A stretch of DNA of 64,000 bases from Hankyongella ginsenosidimutans (GTDB lineage: Bacteria > Pseudomonadota > Alphaproteobacteria > Sphingomonadales > Sphingomonadaceae). The position numbers and the translations under genes are program-made. Under the pieces are notes generated by a model. That model had not been told where the DNA came from, searched no databases, and saw only the letters and a list, made by a program, of their open reading frames with translations. Shown piece by piece: positions 52,231 to 61,494 of this stretch. Each line of letters starts with the position of its first letter. Within the stretch, counting starts at the first letter, position 1. The stretch lies in contig NZ_CP039704.1 of NCBI RefSeq assembly GCF_005144965.1, positions 806,001-870,000 on the forward strand, in the 5' to 3' direction.

Positions 52231-53238
52231 TCAGGCGGCCTCGAGCAGGTGCCGCCGTTCGGCGCGCGACAGGCCCGTCTGTTCCGGGCCGGTGAGGTCG
52301 AAATCGAGCGTCAGGCTGGTGAGGGCCGGCGCAGGCTGCCACGGCCGCCGCTCGTCGAGCGACATGCGGCCGCGCCGCGGCGCATCGGCGCCGCGGTGAC
52401 ACGGCGGACAACGGGACCACCGATGCCATCGCCGTCGATTGCCTCACGCTCGTCTCGAACGACGGCGAAGCCGCTGGCGATCAGTTGGTCGAGATCCCAG
52501 AGATACCCACCGCCGCTATGTTCTTCGAGCTGCAGCACGAAAAGATCATTGCGACTGCCATCGATCCGCGAGCCGGCATCGCGCTCGGTCAGCAGCCAGA
52601 CGTCGCCGCGATAGTTGTCGGGCCGATAGTCCTTGAGGAGATCGACCTTCAGGCTGCGCGGCTGCGTCCGGAGCAGGTCGGTCATCACCGATGGCGAAAT
52701 CAGATTGTAGCGAACCAGGGTGCGGCACGTCGCCTCATAGCTGGCGCCGATCCGCAGCGAGAGCTGATAGACGACATTGGGGCCGGAAATGATCGATCTG
52801 CCATCCTTGTCGCGCGCTGTGCGCGAGCACCAGCCATTTCGGCATCATGAAGGCGATCGCAAAGGCGTCGGCTTCGGTTTCCTCGAAGTTGTTTCCCGGT
52901 TCGGGCGACATCGGCATCCGGCGCAGGATGCTCTCATCGTCGAGGCTCGGCTCGTGTCGCATCGAAAAATGCCCGAGTTCGTGCGCGGCCGTGAAGCGCT
53001 GGATGCTCATCGGTCGTTCCGTCGTGACGAGAACGCCAGGAGCAGGTGCGCTGAGATAGGCGCCGAGCAGGCCTTTCAGAGGACGAAGCAGCAAGGGTAG
53101 ACCCACGGCATGGATCGCGCCGAAGACATCGACGCTGCCGCCTTGGGTCTCGATCAGTGCGCGCGTATCGAGTTCGCGATGCAGGCGGCCCGCTGCCATC
53201 GTACCAGCGCGAACCGCGCTCGCATAATCCGACGCCAT
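52231..53238 (-). CDS. ImmA/IrrE metallopeptidase fused to chagasin-type (I42) protease inhibitor, frameshifted
   Basis: About 336 residues. The N-terminal ImmA/IrrE domain has the zinc site TAAHELGHFSMRHEP and the third ligand in NNFEETEADAFAIAFMMP. The C-terminal region, joined across a shift near 52785, carries all three chagasin loops. These are SGGGYLWDLDQL (for NPTTGYxW), GIGGPVVRRVTA (for GxGG) and RRPWQPAP (for RPW). A second shift near 52375 falls before the RPW loop. ImmA proteins cleave XRE repressors; chagasins block papain-like proteases. XRE and papain-like genes lie on either side. Fusion in one chain is my reading after frame repair. Confidence 0.76.
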
Positions 53239-53241
53239 CGA

Positions 53242-53616
53242 TCAGCTCCGTTCGCCGCCAGACCGCGAGCGGAGATATTCGGCAAACCGGCTCAGCTCGG
53301 CCCGGTCCTCAGTCGACAAGGCCGCAACGCGTCGCGCCAGATGGGCGACATCGGCGGGAAGGCTCGCGGAGGCCTCGTCTTCGCCGGTAAAATAGGCCAC
53401 CGACTGGCGGTAAAGACGGGCAAGCCGCGTCAGTTCGATCGCTTCAACGCGGCGCTGGCCATTCTCGATATCGGTAAGCGCGGTCCGGGGAATCTTGAGA
53501 TAGGCAGCAACTTCTTCCTGCTTGAGGCCGAGATATTTCCGTGCTTCGCGCAGACGGTCGCCCAAGCGCCGCCGCTCCTGCTCGTCGCCTTCCTGGCGGA
53601 GTGCGAGATTGGTCAT
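53242..53616 (-). CDS. XRE-family repressor of the accessory operon
   Basis: 124 residues, uninterrupted. The HTH (GDRLREARKYLGLKQEEVAA, LKIPRTALTDIENGQRRVEA) is followed by LTRLARLYRQSVAYFTGED, the usual N-terminal layout of XRE partners of ImmA peptidases. Start overlaps the stop of the carrier-like gene (ATGA) and stop is 3 bp from the ImmA-type gene. It probably represses this operon by binding the inverted repeat at 53974-53994, with cleavage by ImmA as release (inference by family). Confidence 0.86.
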   Translation of the reverse strand: MTNLALRQEGDEQERRRLGDRLREARKYLGLKQEEVAAYLKIPRTALTDIENGQRRVEAIELTRLARLYRQSVAYFTGEDEASASLPADVAHLARRVAALSTEDRAELSRFAEYLRSRSGGERS

Positions 53617-53951
53617 GGCTTCGACCCTTTCTTCTTAACCCAGACGCGTTCGATCTTAGGGAGGAGGTCGTCAATCGCCTTCTCGATCGAATTGTAGCCG
53701 CCGGTGCGGACGATGCTGTCGCGAAGCTCGATGTCGAGGACCTGCTCCACCGCGCAAAGCGTGTCGACCACGGACAAGGAGTCGAGTGGCACGGGCGCCT
53801 GGATGATCTTCGGGTTTTCCGGAGGCAGGGCAATTCCGCGCACCTGTGCCTCAGCCCTGGCCACTTGCAGCAGTTCGTCGACCAACGCCCTAATGGCGTC
53901 GGCTTTGGGAAACGCGGTTGCCGCGGGCTGCGGAGGAGCGATTGTCGCCAT
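53613..53951 (-). CDS. Small acyl-carrier-like protein
   Basis: 112 residues from the ATG at 53951, chosen for its GAGG ribosome site. The C-terminal half (APVPLDSLSVVDTLCAVEQV, DIELRDSIVRTGGYNSIEKA) follows the pattern of acyl-carrier proteins, with a DSL motif whose Ser could carry phosphopantetheine. The N-terminal half is a helical extension. If modified, it would present a thioester; otherwise it may be only a binding scaffold. It is the first gene of the five-gene operon. Confidence 0.6.
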   Translation of the reverse strand: MATIAPPQPAATAFPKADAIRALVDELLQVARAEAQVRGIALPPENPKIIQAPVPLDSLSVVDTLCAVEQVLDIELRDSIVRTGGYNSIEKAIDDLLPKIERVWVKKKGSKP

Positions 53952-53973
53952 GCATGCCTCGCACGATTTCACT

Positions 53974-53994
53974 ACATTAAATGCGATATAATGT
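53974..53994. promoter_or_regulatory. Inverted repeat in the promoter of the protease-inhibitor operon
   Basis: Arms ACATTA and TAATGT flank 9 bp, in the most AT-rich part of the promoter. On the minus strand TATATC and TTTAATG could serve as a -10 region overlapping it. It lies 22 bp upstream of the first start codon. The XRE protein of the operon is the obvious candidate to bind it. Confidence 0.55.
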
Positions 53995-54275
53995 CTGATA
54001 ATCCGACACGCAAGCCCGAATTTGCAGCTCGGATTTTTGCAGGGTGTAGCGGGTCATCGGCGGTGCGGTGTGGTGGTCAGTGCCACCTCGAGGGACAACG
54101 ACAGGGCAGAATCATCAACTCGGGTCATAGCTCGATCAAAAGAACAGAGCTGGAATATTGAGTCAGTCGCCGACGAGTGATCTCCTTCGGTCACCCACCA
54201 GCCCCCAGCGGCTCCGTTCATTTCGGGCGGCCCATAGCCGAGTCTTGAAGCCGCGCCCCGACCGCATCCGGCGGT

Positions 54276-56319
54276 ATGGGCGGGAGCTTCAACGTGACCC
54301 CGACCAAATTGCTCATCGGCCAGATCCTTGTCGTGTTCGCAATCGTGATCGCGGGCCTCTGGGCGGCGACCCAATGGGCGGCGGCGATGCTCGCCTACCA
54401 GCCCGAACTTGGTCCGGCCTGGTTCATGGCTGGAAGCACGCCGGTCTATCGTCCCTGGGCGCTCTTCCCTGGTGGTATCACTACGATGCCTATGCGCCGC
54501 ATGTTTTCGACAAGGCCGGCGCGCTCGCCGGCGCGAGCGGTTTCATCGGCTGCGGCGCGGCGATCGCAGGCTCGCTCTGGCGCGCGCGGCAGTCGCGTCA
54601 CGTCACCACCTATGGTTCGGCGCGCTGGGCCAGGCCGAACGAGATCGAGCGGGCCGGCCTTTACGGTGATGCCGGCGTATTCCTGGGCCGCTCGCGCGGC
54701 CGCTATCTCCGGCATGACGGCCCCGAACATATCATGGCGTTCGCGCCAACCCGTTCGGGCAAGGGCGTCGGGCTGGTCATACCGACACTGCTTGGCTGGA
54801 CCGGCAGCGCCGTGGTTCACGACATCAAGGGCGAGAACTGGCAGCTCACCGCCGGCTGGCGCGCGCGCTTCTCCCACGTCCTGCTGTTCAATCCGACCGA
54901 TCCCGCTTCCGCCAAATACAACCCGCTGCTGGAGGTCCGGCGCGGCGAGCATGAGGTCCGCGACGTCCAGAACATCGCCGACATCCTGGTCGATCCCGAA
55001 GGCGCGCTCGAACGGCGCAACCACTGGGAGAAAACCTCCCATTCGCTCCTGGTCGGCGCGATCCTCCACGTCCTTTATGCGGAGGAAGAAAAGACGCTCG
55101 CACGGGTAGCCACATTCCTGTCGGACCCGCAGCGGCCGTTCACCGCCACGCTCCGGCGGATGATGACCACCAATCACCTCGGCACGAAGGATGCGCCGCA
55201 GATCCATCCCGTCGTCGCCTCGGCGGCGCGCGAGGTGCTCAACAAGAGCGAGAACGAGCGCAGCGGCGTCCTCTCCACCGCAATGTCGTTTCTCGGGCTC
55301 TATCGCGACCCGACCGTCGCCGCGGTGACATCGCGCTGCGACTGGCGGATCGCCGATCTCGTCGAGGCCGGCCATCCGGTCTCGCTCTACCTTGTCATCC
55401 CGCCATCGGACATCAGCCGCACCAAGCCGCTGGTGCGGTTGGTGCTCAACCAGATCGGCCGCCGCCTCACCGAAAAGCTCGATGCCGATCCCGCCAGGGC
55501 GGGCAAGCACAAGCTCCTGATGATGCTCGACGAGTTCCCGGCATTGGGGCGGCTCGACTTCTTCGAGACCAGTCTTGCCTTTCTCGCGGGCTATGGAGTG
55601 CGCGCCTTCCTGATCGCGCAGTCCTTGAACCAGATCGAGAAGGCTTATGGCGAGCACAACTCGATCCTCGACAACTGCCATGTCCGCGTCGCGTTTGCGA
55701 CCAACGACGAGCGCACGGCGCGGCGGATTTCGGACGCGCTCGGCATCGCCACCGAACAGCGCGCGATGCGCAACTATGCCGGCCACCGGCTCGCGCCCTG
55801 GCTGGCGCACGTCATGGTCAGCCGGCAGGAGACCGCCCGGCCACTCCTGACCACCGGCGAGGTGATGCAGCTCCCGCCCAAGGATGAGCTTGTCCTTGTC
55901 TCCGGCATGGCCCCGATCCGCGCGAGGAAGCTGCGCTATTACGAGGACCGCAATTTCCGCGAGCGGATCGCACCGCCGCCGCAGCCCGCGCCCGGAGACT
56001 ATCCCGACCGGCCGCAGGCACGCCCCAACGACTGGAGCGGACTGGTCCGCGCGCCCGATACCCGGCTCGGCAAGCCCGATGACGATGCGAAGGCGGATGA
56101 GGACGGCGGCTTGCAACAGCAGCGCCACCCCGGCCTCGGCGAAGAACCCGCCAAAAACCCGAGCCGCCAAAGCAGCTCGACCTGCTCGGCCTGGACAGCG
56201 ACGACACCGACACGATCGCCGACAAGCACGCGATGGACCGCGCCGGCGCCACCGGCACGCTGATCCGCGCTCACGCGATCAATCAGGGTCGCAGCGCCGA
56301 CATGCTGCCGGACTTCTGA
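54276..56319 (+). CDS. traG: Conjugative coupling protein TraG (VirD4 type), frameshifted
   Basis: About 681 residues. It hands the relaxase-DNA complex to the mating channel. N-terminal membrane segments are KLLIGQILVVFAIVIAGLWA and AGALAGASGFIGCGAAIAG. Walker A is FAPTRSGKGVGLVIPTLLG, then VVHDIKGENWQLTAGWRA; Walker B is KLLMMLDEFPALGRLDFF. The ATG is taken at 54276 because the membrane start lies in that frame; a change near 54455 joins RPWALPWWYHYDAY. Another near 56155 leads to LLGLDSDDTD and the end SADMLPDF. It starts the traG-trb transfer unit. Confidence 0.94.
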
Positions 56320-56321
56320 CA

Positions 56322-56747
56322 ATGGCCGCGATCAAACCCAACCGCGTCCGCTACCAGCTCTTCCTGCCCGAAGATCTGAGCCACCGCTTCGAGGCGCTGG
56401 CGAGCCAGCCCGGCGCGTCCAAATCGGCGATCCTCACCGACGCGCTCACCGCCTGGCTCAACCGGCAGGCGGCGAGCGAGCTGGAGAACAAGTTCAGCCA
56501 GCGGCTCGATCGCATGTCGCTCGCGCTGGGGCGTGTCGAGCGTGACGGGCATGTGCTGCTCGAGAGCCTGGCGCTGTTCATCCGCTATGAACTGATGGTG
56601 CAGGCCCCTTTGGCCGAAGCCGACGAAGCGGCGCGTGCGATCGGCCGAGACCGCTTCGAGGCGTTCATTGCCCGCGTCGGCGAAGCGCTCGCCAGCGGCC
56701 AGCGCACGCTTGCTGCCTCCGCGAAAGACAATGGAGGTGGGCGATGA
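56322..56747 (+). CDS. CopG/RHH-family protein in the trb unit
   Basis: 141 residues, uninterrupted. The N-terminus (KPNRVRYQLFLPEDLSHRFE, ALASQPGASKSAILTDALTA) has the ribbon-helix-helix pattern. A long helical C-terminus follows (ELENKFSQRLDRMSLALGRV). Genes like this stand between traG and trbB in related elements and are called CopG-family regulators. It probably regulates the trb genes. It is 2 bp from traG and overlaps trbB by 4 bp. Confidence 0.85.
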   Translation: MAAIKPNRVRYQLFLPEDLSHRFEALASQPGASKSAILTDALTAWLNRQAASELENKFSQRLDRMSLALGRVERDGHVLLESLALFIRYELMVQAPLAEADEAARAIGRDRFEAFIARVGEALASGQRTLAASAKDNGGGR

Positions 56748-57766
56748 GCGACACGCTTTTCGGCTCCGATAATTCCGCAGGGCGTCGGCGCGCGATGCTG
56801 CGCACCGCGATGGGGCCGACCATCGCCGCAGCGCTGGCCGATCCGGTGGTCATCGAGATCATGGTGAACCCGGACGGCGTGTTGCGCCTTGATCGACTCG
56901 GCGAAGGCCGGATCGATACCGGCACCAAATATGAGCCCGCGCAGGTCGAGCGGATCATCCGCCTGGTTGCCAGCCACGCACGGACAGAGGTTCATGGCAA
57001 TGCGCCGATCGTGTCAGCCGAGCTGCCACCGCACGGCGAAGGCGCGGGCGAGCGGTTCGAGGGTATCCTGCCGCCGGTCAGCCTCGCGCCGTGCTTCTCG
57101 ATCCGCAAGCCCGCGGCGCGCATCTACACTTTGCTCGACTATGTGCGGGACGGCATCATGCCCGCCGACACGGCGCGACTGCTGTCGATGGCCGTGGTCG
57201 AGCGCAAGAACATCCTGGTCGCGGGTGGCACCAGTTCGGGCAAGACGACGCTTGCCAACGCGCTGCTCGCCGAGATGGCGCACCTCGACGAACGCGTCAT
57301 CATCATTGAAGACACGCGTGAGTTGCAATGCGCCGCGCCCGACGTGGTGGGGCTGCGCACGCGTACGATTGGCACTGCCGGAGCCGGCGGCGTCACGATG
57401 GCTGATCTTGTCCGCTCGACATTGCGGCTCCGCCCCGATCGCATCGTCGTTGGCGAGGTGCGCGGGCGCGAAGCGCTCGACATGCTCAAAGCCTGGAACA
57501 CCGGGCATCCGGGCGGCATCGCAACCGTCCACGCCAATTCGGCAGTGTCGGCGCTCTACCGGCTCGAGCAGCTCGTGCAGGAAAGCGTCGTCACCGTTCC
57601 GCGCCGGCTGATCGCCGACGCCATCGACATGATCGTGTTCATCGCCGGGCGCGGCCTCGCGCGCCGCGTCGACACGATCGCGCGCGTCGCCGGCCTCGAT
57701 CCCGACGGCGGCTACGCCGTCCTCGACCTTACTCCCGACCACGCCCTCGAACCCCAAGGAGAATGA
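56744..57766 (+). CDS. trbB: Conjugal transfer ATPase TrbB (VirB11 type)
   Basis: 340 residues, uninterrupted. Hexameric secretion ATPase at the cytoplasmic face of the mating channel. Walker A is LVAGGTSSGKTTLANALLAE, the Asp box IIIEDTRELQC and Walker B RPDRIVVGEVRGREALDMLK. The His box is GGIATVHANSAVSALYRLEQ. Length is usual for TrbB. It overlaps both neighbours by 4 bp, showing tight coupling. Confidence 0.97.
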   Translation: MSDTLFGSDNSAGRRRAMLRTAMGPTIAAALADPVVIEIMVNPDGVLRLDRLGEGRIDTGTKYEPAQVERIIRLVASHARTEVHGNAPIVSAELPPHGEGAGERFEGILPPVSLAPCFSIRKPAARIYTLLDYVRDGIMPADTARLLSMAVVERKNILVAGGTSSGKTTLANALLAEMAHLDERVIIIEDTRELQCAAPDVVGLRTRTIGTAGAGGVTMADLVRSTLRLRPDRIVVGEVRGREALDMLKAWNTGHPGGIATVHANSAVSALYRLEQLVQESVVTVPRRLIADAIDMIVFIAGRGLARRVDTIARVAGLDPDGGYAVLDLTPDHALEPQGE

Positions 57767-58116
57767 CCATGCGCTTGTCCCGTATTCCTGCCCGTATTCC
57801 CGATCGTCGGAGCATCTTCCTCACCGGCGCCGCCATCGGCCTCGGGCTTGCGCTCGCCGCCACCGCGCAGGCCGCCGGCTCGGGCATGCCGTGGGAGGAA
57901 CCGCTTCAGCAGGTCCTCGAATCGGTCCAGGGTCCTGTCGCCAAGATCGTCGCGGTGATCATCATCATCGTCACCGGTTTGACGCTCGCGTTCGGCGAGA
58001 CGGCAGGCGGGTTCCGGCGCCTCATCCAGATCATCTTCGGCCTGTCGATCGCGTTTGCGGCGTCGAGCTTCTTCCTCAGCTTCTTCAGCTTCGGCGGCGG
58101 GGCGCTCATCTCGTGA
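57763..58116 (+). CDS. trbC: Conjugative pilin precursor TrbC
   Basis: 117 residues, uninterrupted. A long signal sequence (GAAIGLGLALAATAQAAGSG) precedes the pilin with two hydrophobic helices (AKIVAVIIIIVTGLTLAFGE and FGLSIAFAASSFFLSFFSF) joined by a charged loop (TAGGFRRLIQ). This is the VirB2/TrbC layout. The TraF peptidase at 38425-38945 is the probable maturation enzyme. Stop overlaps the trbD GTG start. Confidence 0.93.
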   Translation: MTMRLSRIPARIPDRRSIFLTGAAIGLGLALAATAQAAGSGMPWEEPLQQVLESVQGPVAKIVAVIIIIVTGLTLAFGETAGGFRRLIQIIFGLSIAFAASSFFLSFFSFGGGALIS

Positions 58117-58396
58117 ACGCGCCAAATTCCTATGGCGCCAGCCATATCGAGGGGTTCGAGGCGCCGATGCACCGCGCGCTTGCCGAGCCGATCCTGCTTG
58201 GCGGGCGCCGCGAGCGATCGCGATCGTCAATGGTACGATCGCGGCCGCGCTCGGACTCGGTCTCCAGCAGTGGATCGCCGGGCTGGCCATGTGGGCGTTC
58301 GGGCACACTCTCGCGGTGTTCGCCGCCAAGCGCGATCCCGACTTCGCCCCGGTCCTTGTCCGCCACCTTCGCCAGAAGGGGCATCTGTCATGCTGA
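58113..58396 (+). CDS. trbD: Conjugal transfer protein TrbD, frameshifted
   Basis: About 95 residues. The VirB3-like N-terminus is GFEAPMHRALAEPILLGG, then, after a change near 58205, AIVNGTIAAALGLGLQQWIA and MWAFGHTLAVFAAKRDP. It is an inner-membrane partner of the TrbE ATPase. The GTG at 58113 overlaps the trbC stop, and its end overlaps the trbE ATG. Confidence 0.9.
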
Positions 58397-60856
58397 ATCT
58401 GCGCGAATACCGTCAGAAGGCCGACCGGCTCGCCGATCATCTTCCATGGGCGGCGCTTGTCGCGCCCGGCGTGGTGCTCAACAAGGACGGCAGCTTTTGC
58501 GCGTCCTCAGGTTCCGCGGCCCCGATCTAGAATCCGCCACCGAAGCCGAGCTTGTCGCCGCCTGCGCGCGGGCGAACAATGTCCTGAAGCGCTTCGGCTC
58601 GGGCTGGGCACTCCATTTCGAGGCCGAGCGGCGCGAAGCGCTGGGTTATCCCGACAGCAGCTTTCCCGATGCGGCGTCGTGGCTGGTCGATGAGGAACGG
58701 CGCGCGGCGTTCGAAAGCGCGGGCGCGCATTTCGAGAGCCGCTATTATCTGACGCTCACCCTCCTGCCTCCGCCCGATCAGGCGGACACGGCGGGCCGAG
58801 CGCTGATCGAGCGCAGCGACGACGCGAAGGGCCGCGACTGGCGACAAGCGCTTGCCGGCTTCATCGCCGAGACGGATCGTGCGCTTGACCTGTTCAGAGG
58901 CTTCATGCCCGAGGTGCGCGCGCTCGGCGACAGCGAAATGCTGACCTTTCTCCACGGTGCGATCTCCGCGCGCCGCCATGTCGTCGCCGTGCCCGAAACG
59001 CCCATCTATCTGGACGGGCTGCTCGCCGACACGCCGCTGACCGGCGGGCTCGAACCGATGCTCGGCGACGAGCATCTGCGGACGCTCACCATCCTCGGAT
59101 TTCCGAACGCGAGCCGTCCCGGCATCCTCGACGGACTCAACCATGAGGATTTTGGCTATCGCTGGGTGACGCGCTTCATTGCGCTCGACAAGACCGACGC
59201 AACCAAAGCGCTCACTCGCCTGCGGCGGCAGTGGTTCAACAAGCGCAAGTCGATCACCGCGCTGCTGCGCGAAGTCATCTACAACCAGCCGGTCCAGCTT
59301 CTCGACAGCGATGCCGACAACAAGGTGGTCGATGCCGACCTCGCCTTGCAGGCGCTCGGCGGCGATCATGTCGCGTTCGGCTATCTGACGACGACGATCA
59401 CCGTTGCCGATATCGACCGCGCCCGCGTCGAGGAAAAGGTCCGCGCGGTCGAGCGCATCGTCAACGGGCTCGGCTTCACCTGCATCCGCGAGGGCATGAA
59501 TGTGGTCGAGGCGTGGCTGTCGAGCCTGCCGGGCCATGTCTATGCGAACGTCCGGCAACCGATCGTCCACACCCTGAATCTCGCGCATCTCATGCCGCTG
59601 TCCTCGGTATGGGCAGGACCGGCGCGTAATCCGCACCTCGACGGTCCGCCGCTGCTTTATGCGGAAACCAGCGGCTCGACGCCGTTCCGTCTCAGCACGC
59701 ATGTCGGCGACGTCGGTCATATGCTGATCGTCGGACCCACCGGGGCCGGAAAGTCGGTGCTGCTCGCAATGCTCGCGCTTCAGTTCCGGCGATATCCAGA
59801 CTCCCAGGTCTATGTCTTCGACAAGGGATTTTCGGCGCGCGCGGCCGTGCTGGCGATGGGCGGCGCGCATCACGCGCTCGGGCTTGGCGGTGAGAGCGGT
59901 CATGCCGATGACGTGGGCGGGCGAACGATCGCCTTCCAGCCGCTGCGCCACATCGATCGCTCCAACGCACGCGCCTGGGCGACCGAATGGATCGGCGCGC
60001 TGCTCGCCCATGAGAAAGTACTGGTCACACCCGAGATCAAGGAGGCCGTCTGGTCGGCGCTCACCAATCTCGCGACCGCCCCGATCGAGGAACGCACGCT
60101 CACCGGCCTGTCGCTGCTGCTGCAATCGGCACCGCTGCGATCGGCGCTCGCGCCCTATACGCTCGAAGGATCGTTCGGCCGCCTGCTCGACGCCGCCGAA
60201 GACGATCTAGCGATCGCCGACGTGCAGTGCTTCGAGACTGAAGCGCTGATGGGGCAGGCGGGCGTCGTTGCGCCCGTGCTGACCTACCTGTTCCATCGTC
60301 TCGAGGAGCGCTTCACCGGGCGGCCGACGCTTCTCGTACTGGATGAAGCCTGGGTGTTCCTCGACCACCCGCTGTTCGCCGCGCGCATCCGTGAGTGGCT
60401 GAAGGTGCTGCGCAAGAAGAACGTCAGCGTCGTGTTCGCGACACAGAGCCTAGCCGATATCGCCGACAGCACGATCGCGCCGGCCATCATCGAAAGCTGT
60501 CCGCAGCGCATCTTGCTGCCCAATGATCGGGCGATCGAGCCGCAGGGCCAGACGGTCTACGTCCGCTTCGGTCTCAACGCGCGCCAGATCGAACTGGTCA
60601 GCCGCGCGACGCCCAAGCGGCAATATTATCTGCAATCAGCGCGCGGCAACCGGCTGTTCGAGCTTGGGCTAGGCCCGATCGCGCTGGCGTTGTGCGGCGC
60701 GTCCGATCCCGACAGCCAGAAGCGCATAGACGCGGTGCTGGCCGAAAGGGCCAGGCCGACTTCGCCGCGACCTTTCTCTCCCAAGCCGGCCTCGATTGGG
60801 CGGCCGACCTGCTTGGGCGTCACCCTGCCGCCCGCCCCCAGAAGACAAGGAGTAAT
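58390..60856 (+). CDS. trbE: Conjugal transfer ATPase TrbE (VirB4 type), frameshifted at both ends
   Basis: About 822 residues. Large VirB4 ATPase that powers pilus assembly and channel function. Start NLREYRQKADRLADHLPWAA, then after a shift near 58505 FRGPDLESATEAELVA. Walker A is GHMLIVGPTGAGKSVLLAML, followed by VYVFDKGFSARAAVLAMGG. Walker B is RPTLLVLDEAWVFLDHPLFA, with NVSVVFATQSLADIADSTIA downstream. Changes near 60755 and 60835 give the end LDWAADLLGRHPAA then PPEDKE. The order trbB-C-D-E-J-L-F-G matches RP4/Tn4371-like systems. Confidence 0.94.
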
Positions 60857-60862
60857 TTCCCG

Positions 60863-61494
60863 TGCCCCGTATCCCTATCCGCAAATATGCGTGCCTCTCC
60901 GCTCGCGCTCGGCGCCGTCGGCTCGCTCGGTATCGGCATCGCGTTGACCTCGACGCCCGTCGCGGCCCAGCTCAGTGTGTTCGATCCATCGAACTATTCG
61001 CAAAACCTGCTCACCGCCGCGCGCACGCTTGCCCAGATCAACAACCAGATCCAGAGTCTCCAGAACGAAGCGCAGATGCTGATCAACCAGGGCAAGAACC
61101 TGTCCCGGATCGATTTCCCGCAACTTCAGGAGCTTCGCCAGCGCCTCCAGCAGATCGACCAGCTCATGGGCCAGGCGCAGGGCGTCGACTTCCGCATCGA
61201 TCAGCTCGACGAGCGCTTCCGCCAGCTCTACCCGCAGGAGTTCGATCAGGTGTTCCGCCGCGATCAGCGTGTGGCTCGCGCACGCGATCAACTCGATACC
61301 GCGATGTCCGCGTTTCGCCAGACGATGGGGTCCAGAACCGCATCGTCGACAACGTACGGAGCGACACGCAGGCGCTCGCCGACATCGTCGCGCGCAGCCA
61401 GGGCGCGGAAGGCTCGCTTCGCAGCGGGGTCGCGCGCCTCTCATGGCCGCCGGTCCCCGCGACACCTTTCAACTTCAAGCAGGAACCCGCCCAT
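60863..61494 (+). CDS. trbJ: Conjugal transfer protein TrbJ, C-terminus apparently missing
   Basis: About 210 residues. From the GTG at 60863 (AAGGAG 9 bp upstream) there is a signal peptide (ALGAVGSLGIGIALTSTPVA) and the TrbJ core (SNYSQNLLTAARTLAQINNQ, then IQSLQNEAQMLINQGKNL). The VQNRIVDNVRSDTQALADIV segment follows across a shift near 61327. After ARSQGAEGSL the family normally continues with a helical C-terminus. Here a short unrelated stretch follows, and the frame runs without a stop into trbL. This looks like a deletion of trbJ's end (and trbK, if present), in the cell or in the assembly. Confidence 0.85.

Noticed and set aside
53242..53616. XRE-ImmA pair as the main excision switch of the ICE, as in ICEBs1
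   Set aside because: The pair is embedded in the protease operon and far from the integrase; a local role is more likely, though a link is not excluded.
54000..54275. A gene in the region just before traG
   Set aside because: The open frame there reads on from the traG frame but lacks conserved sequence before the membrane start at 54276; more likely promoter and leader.
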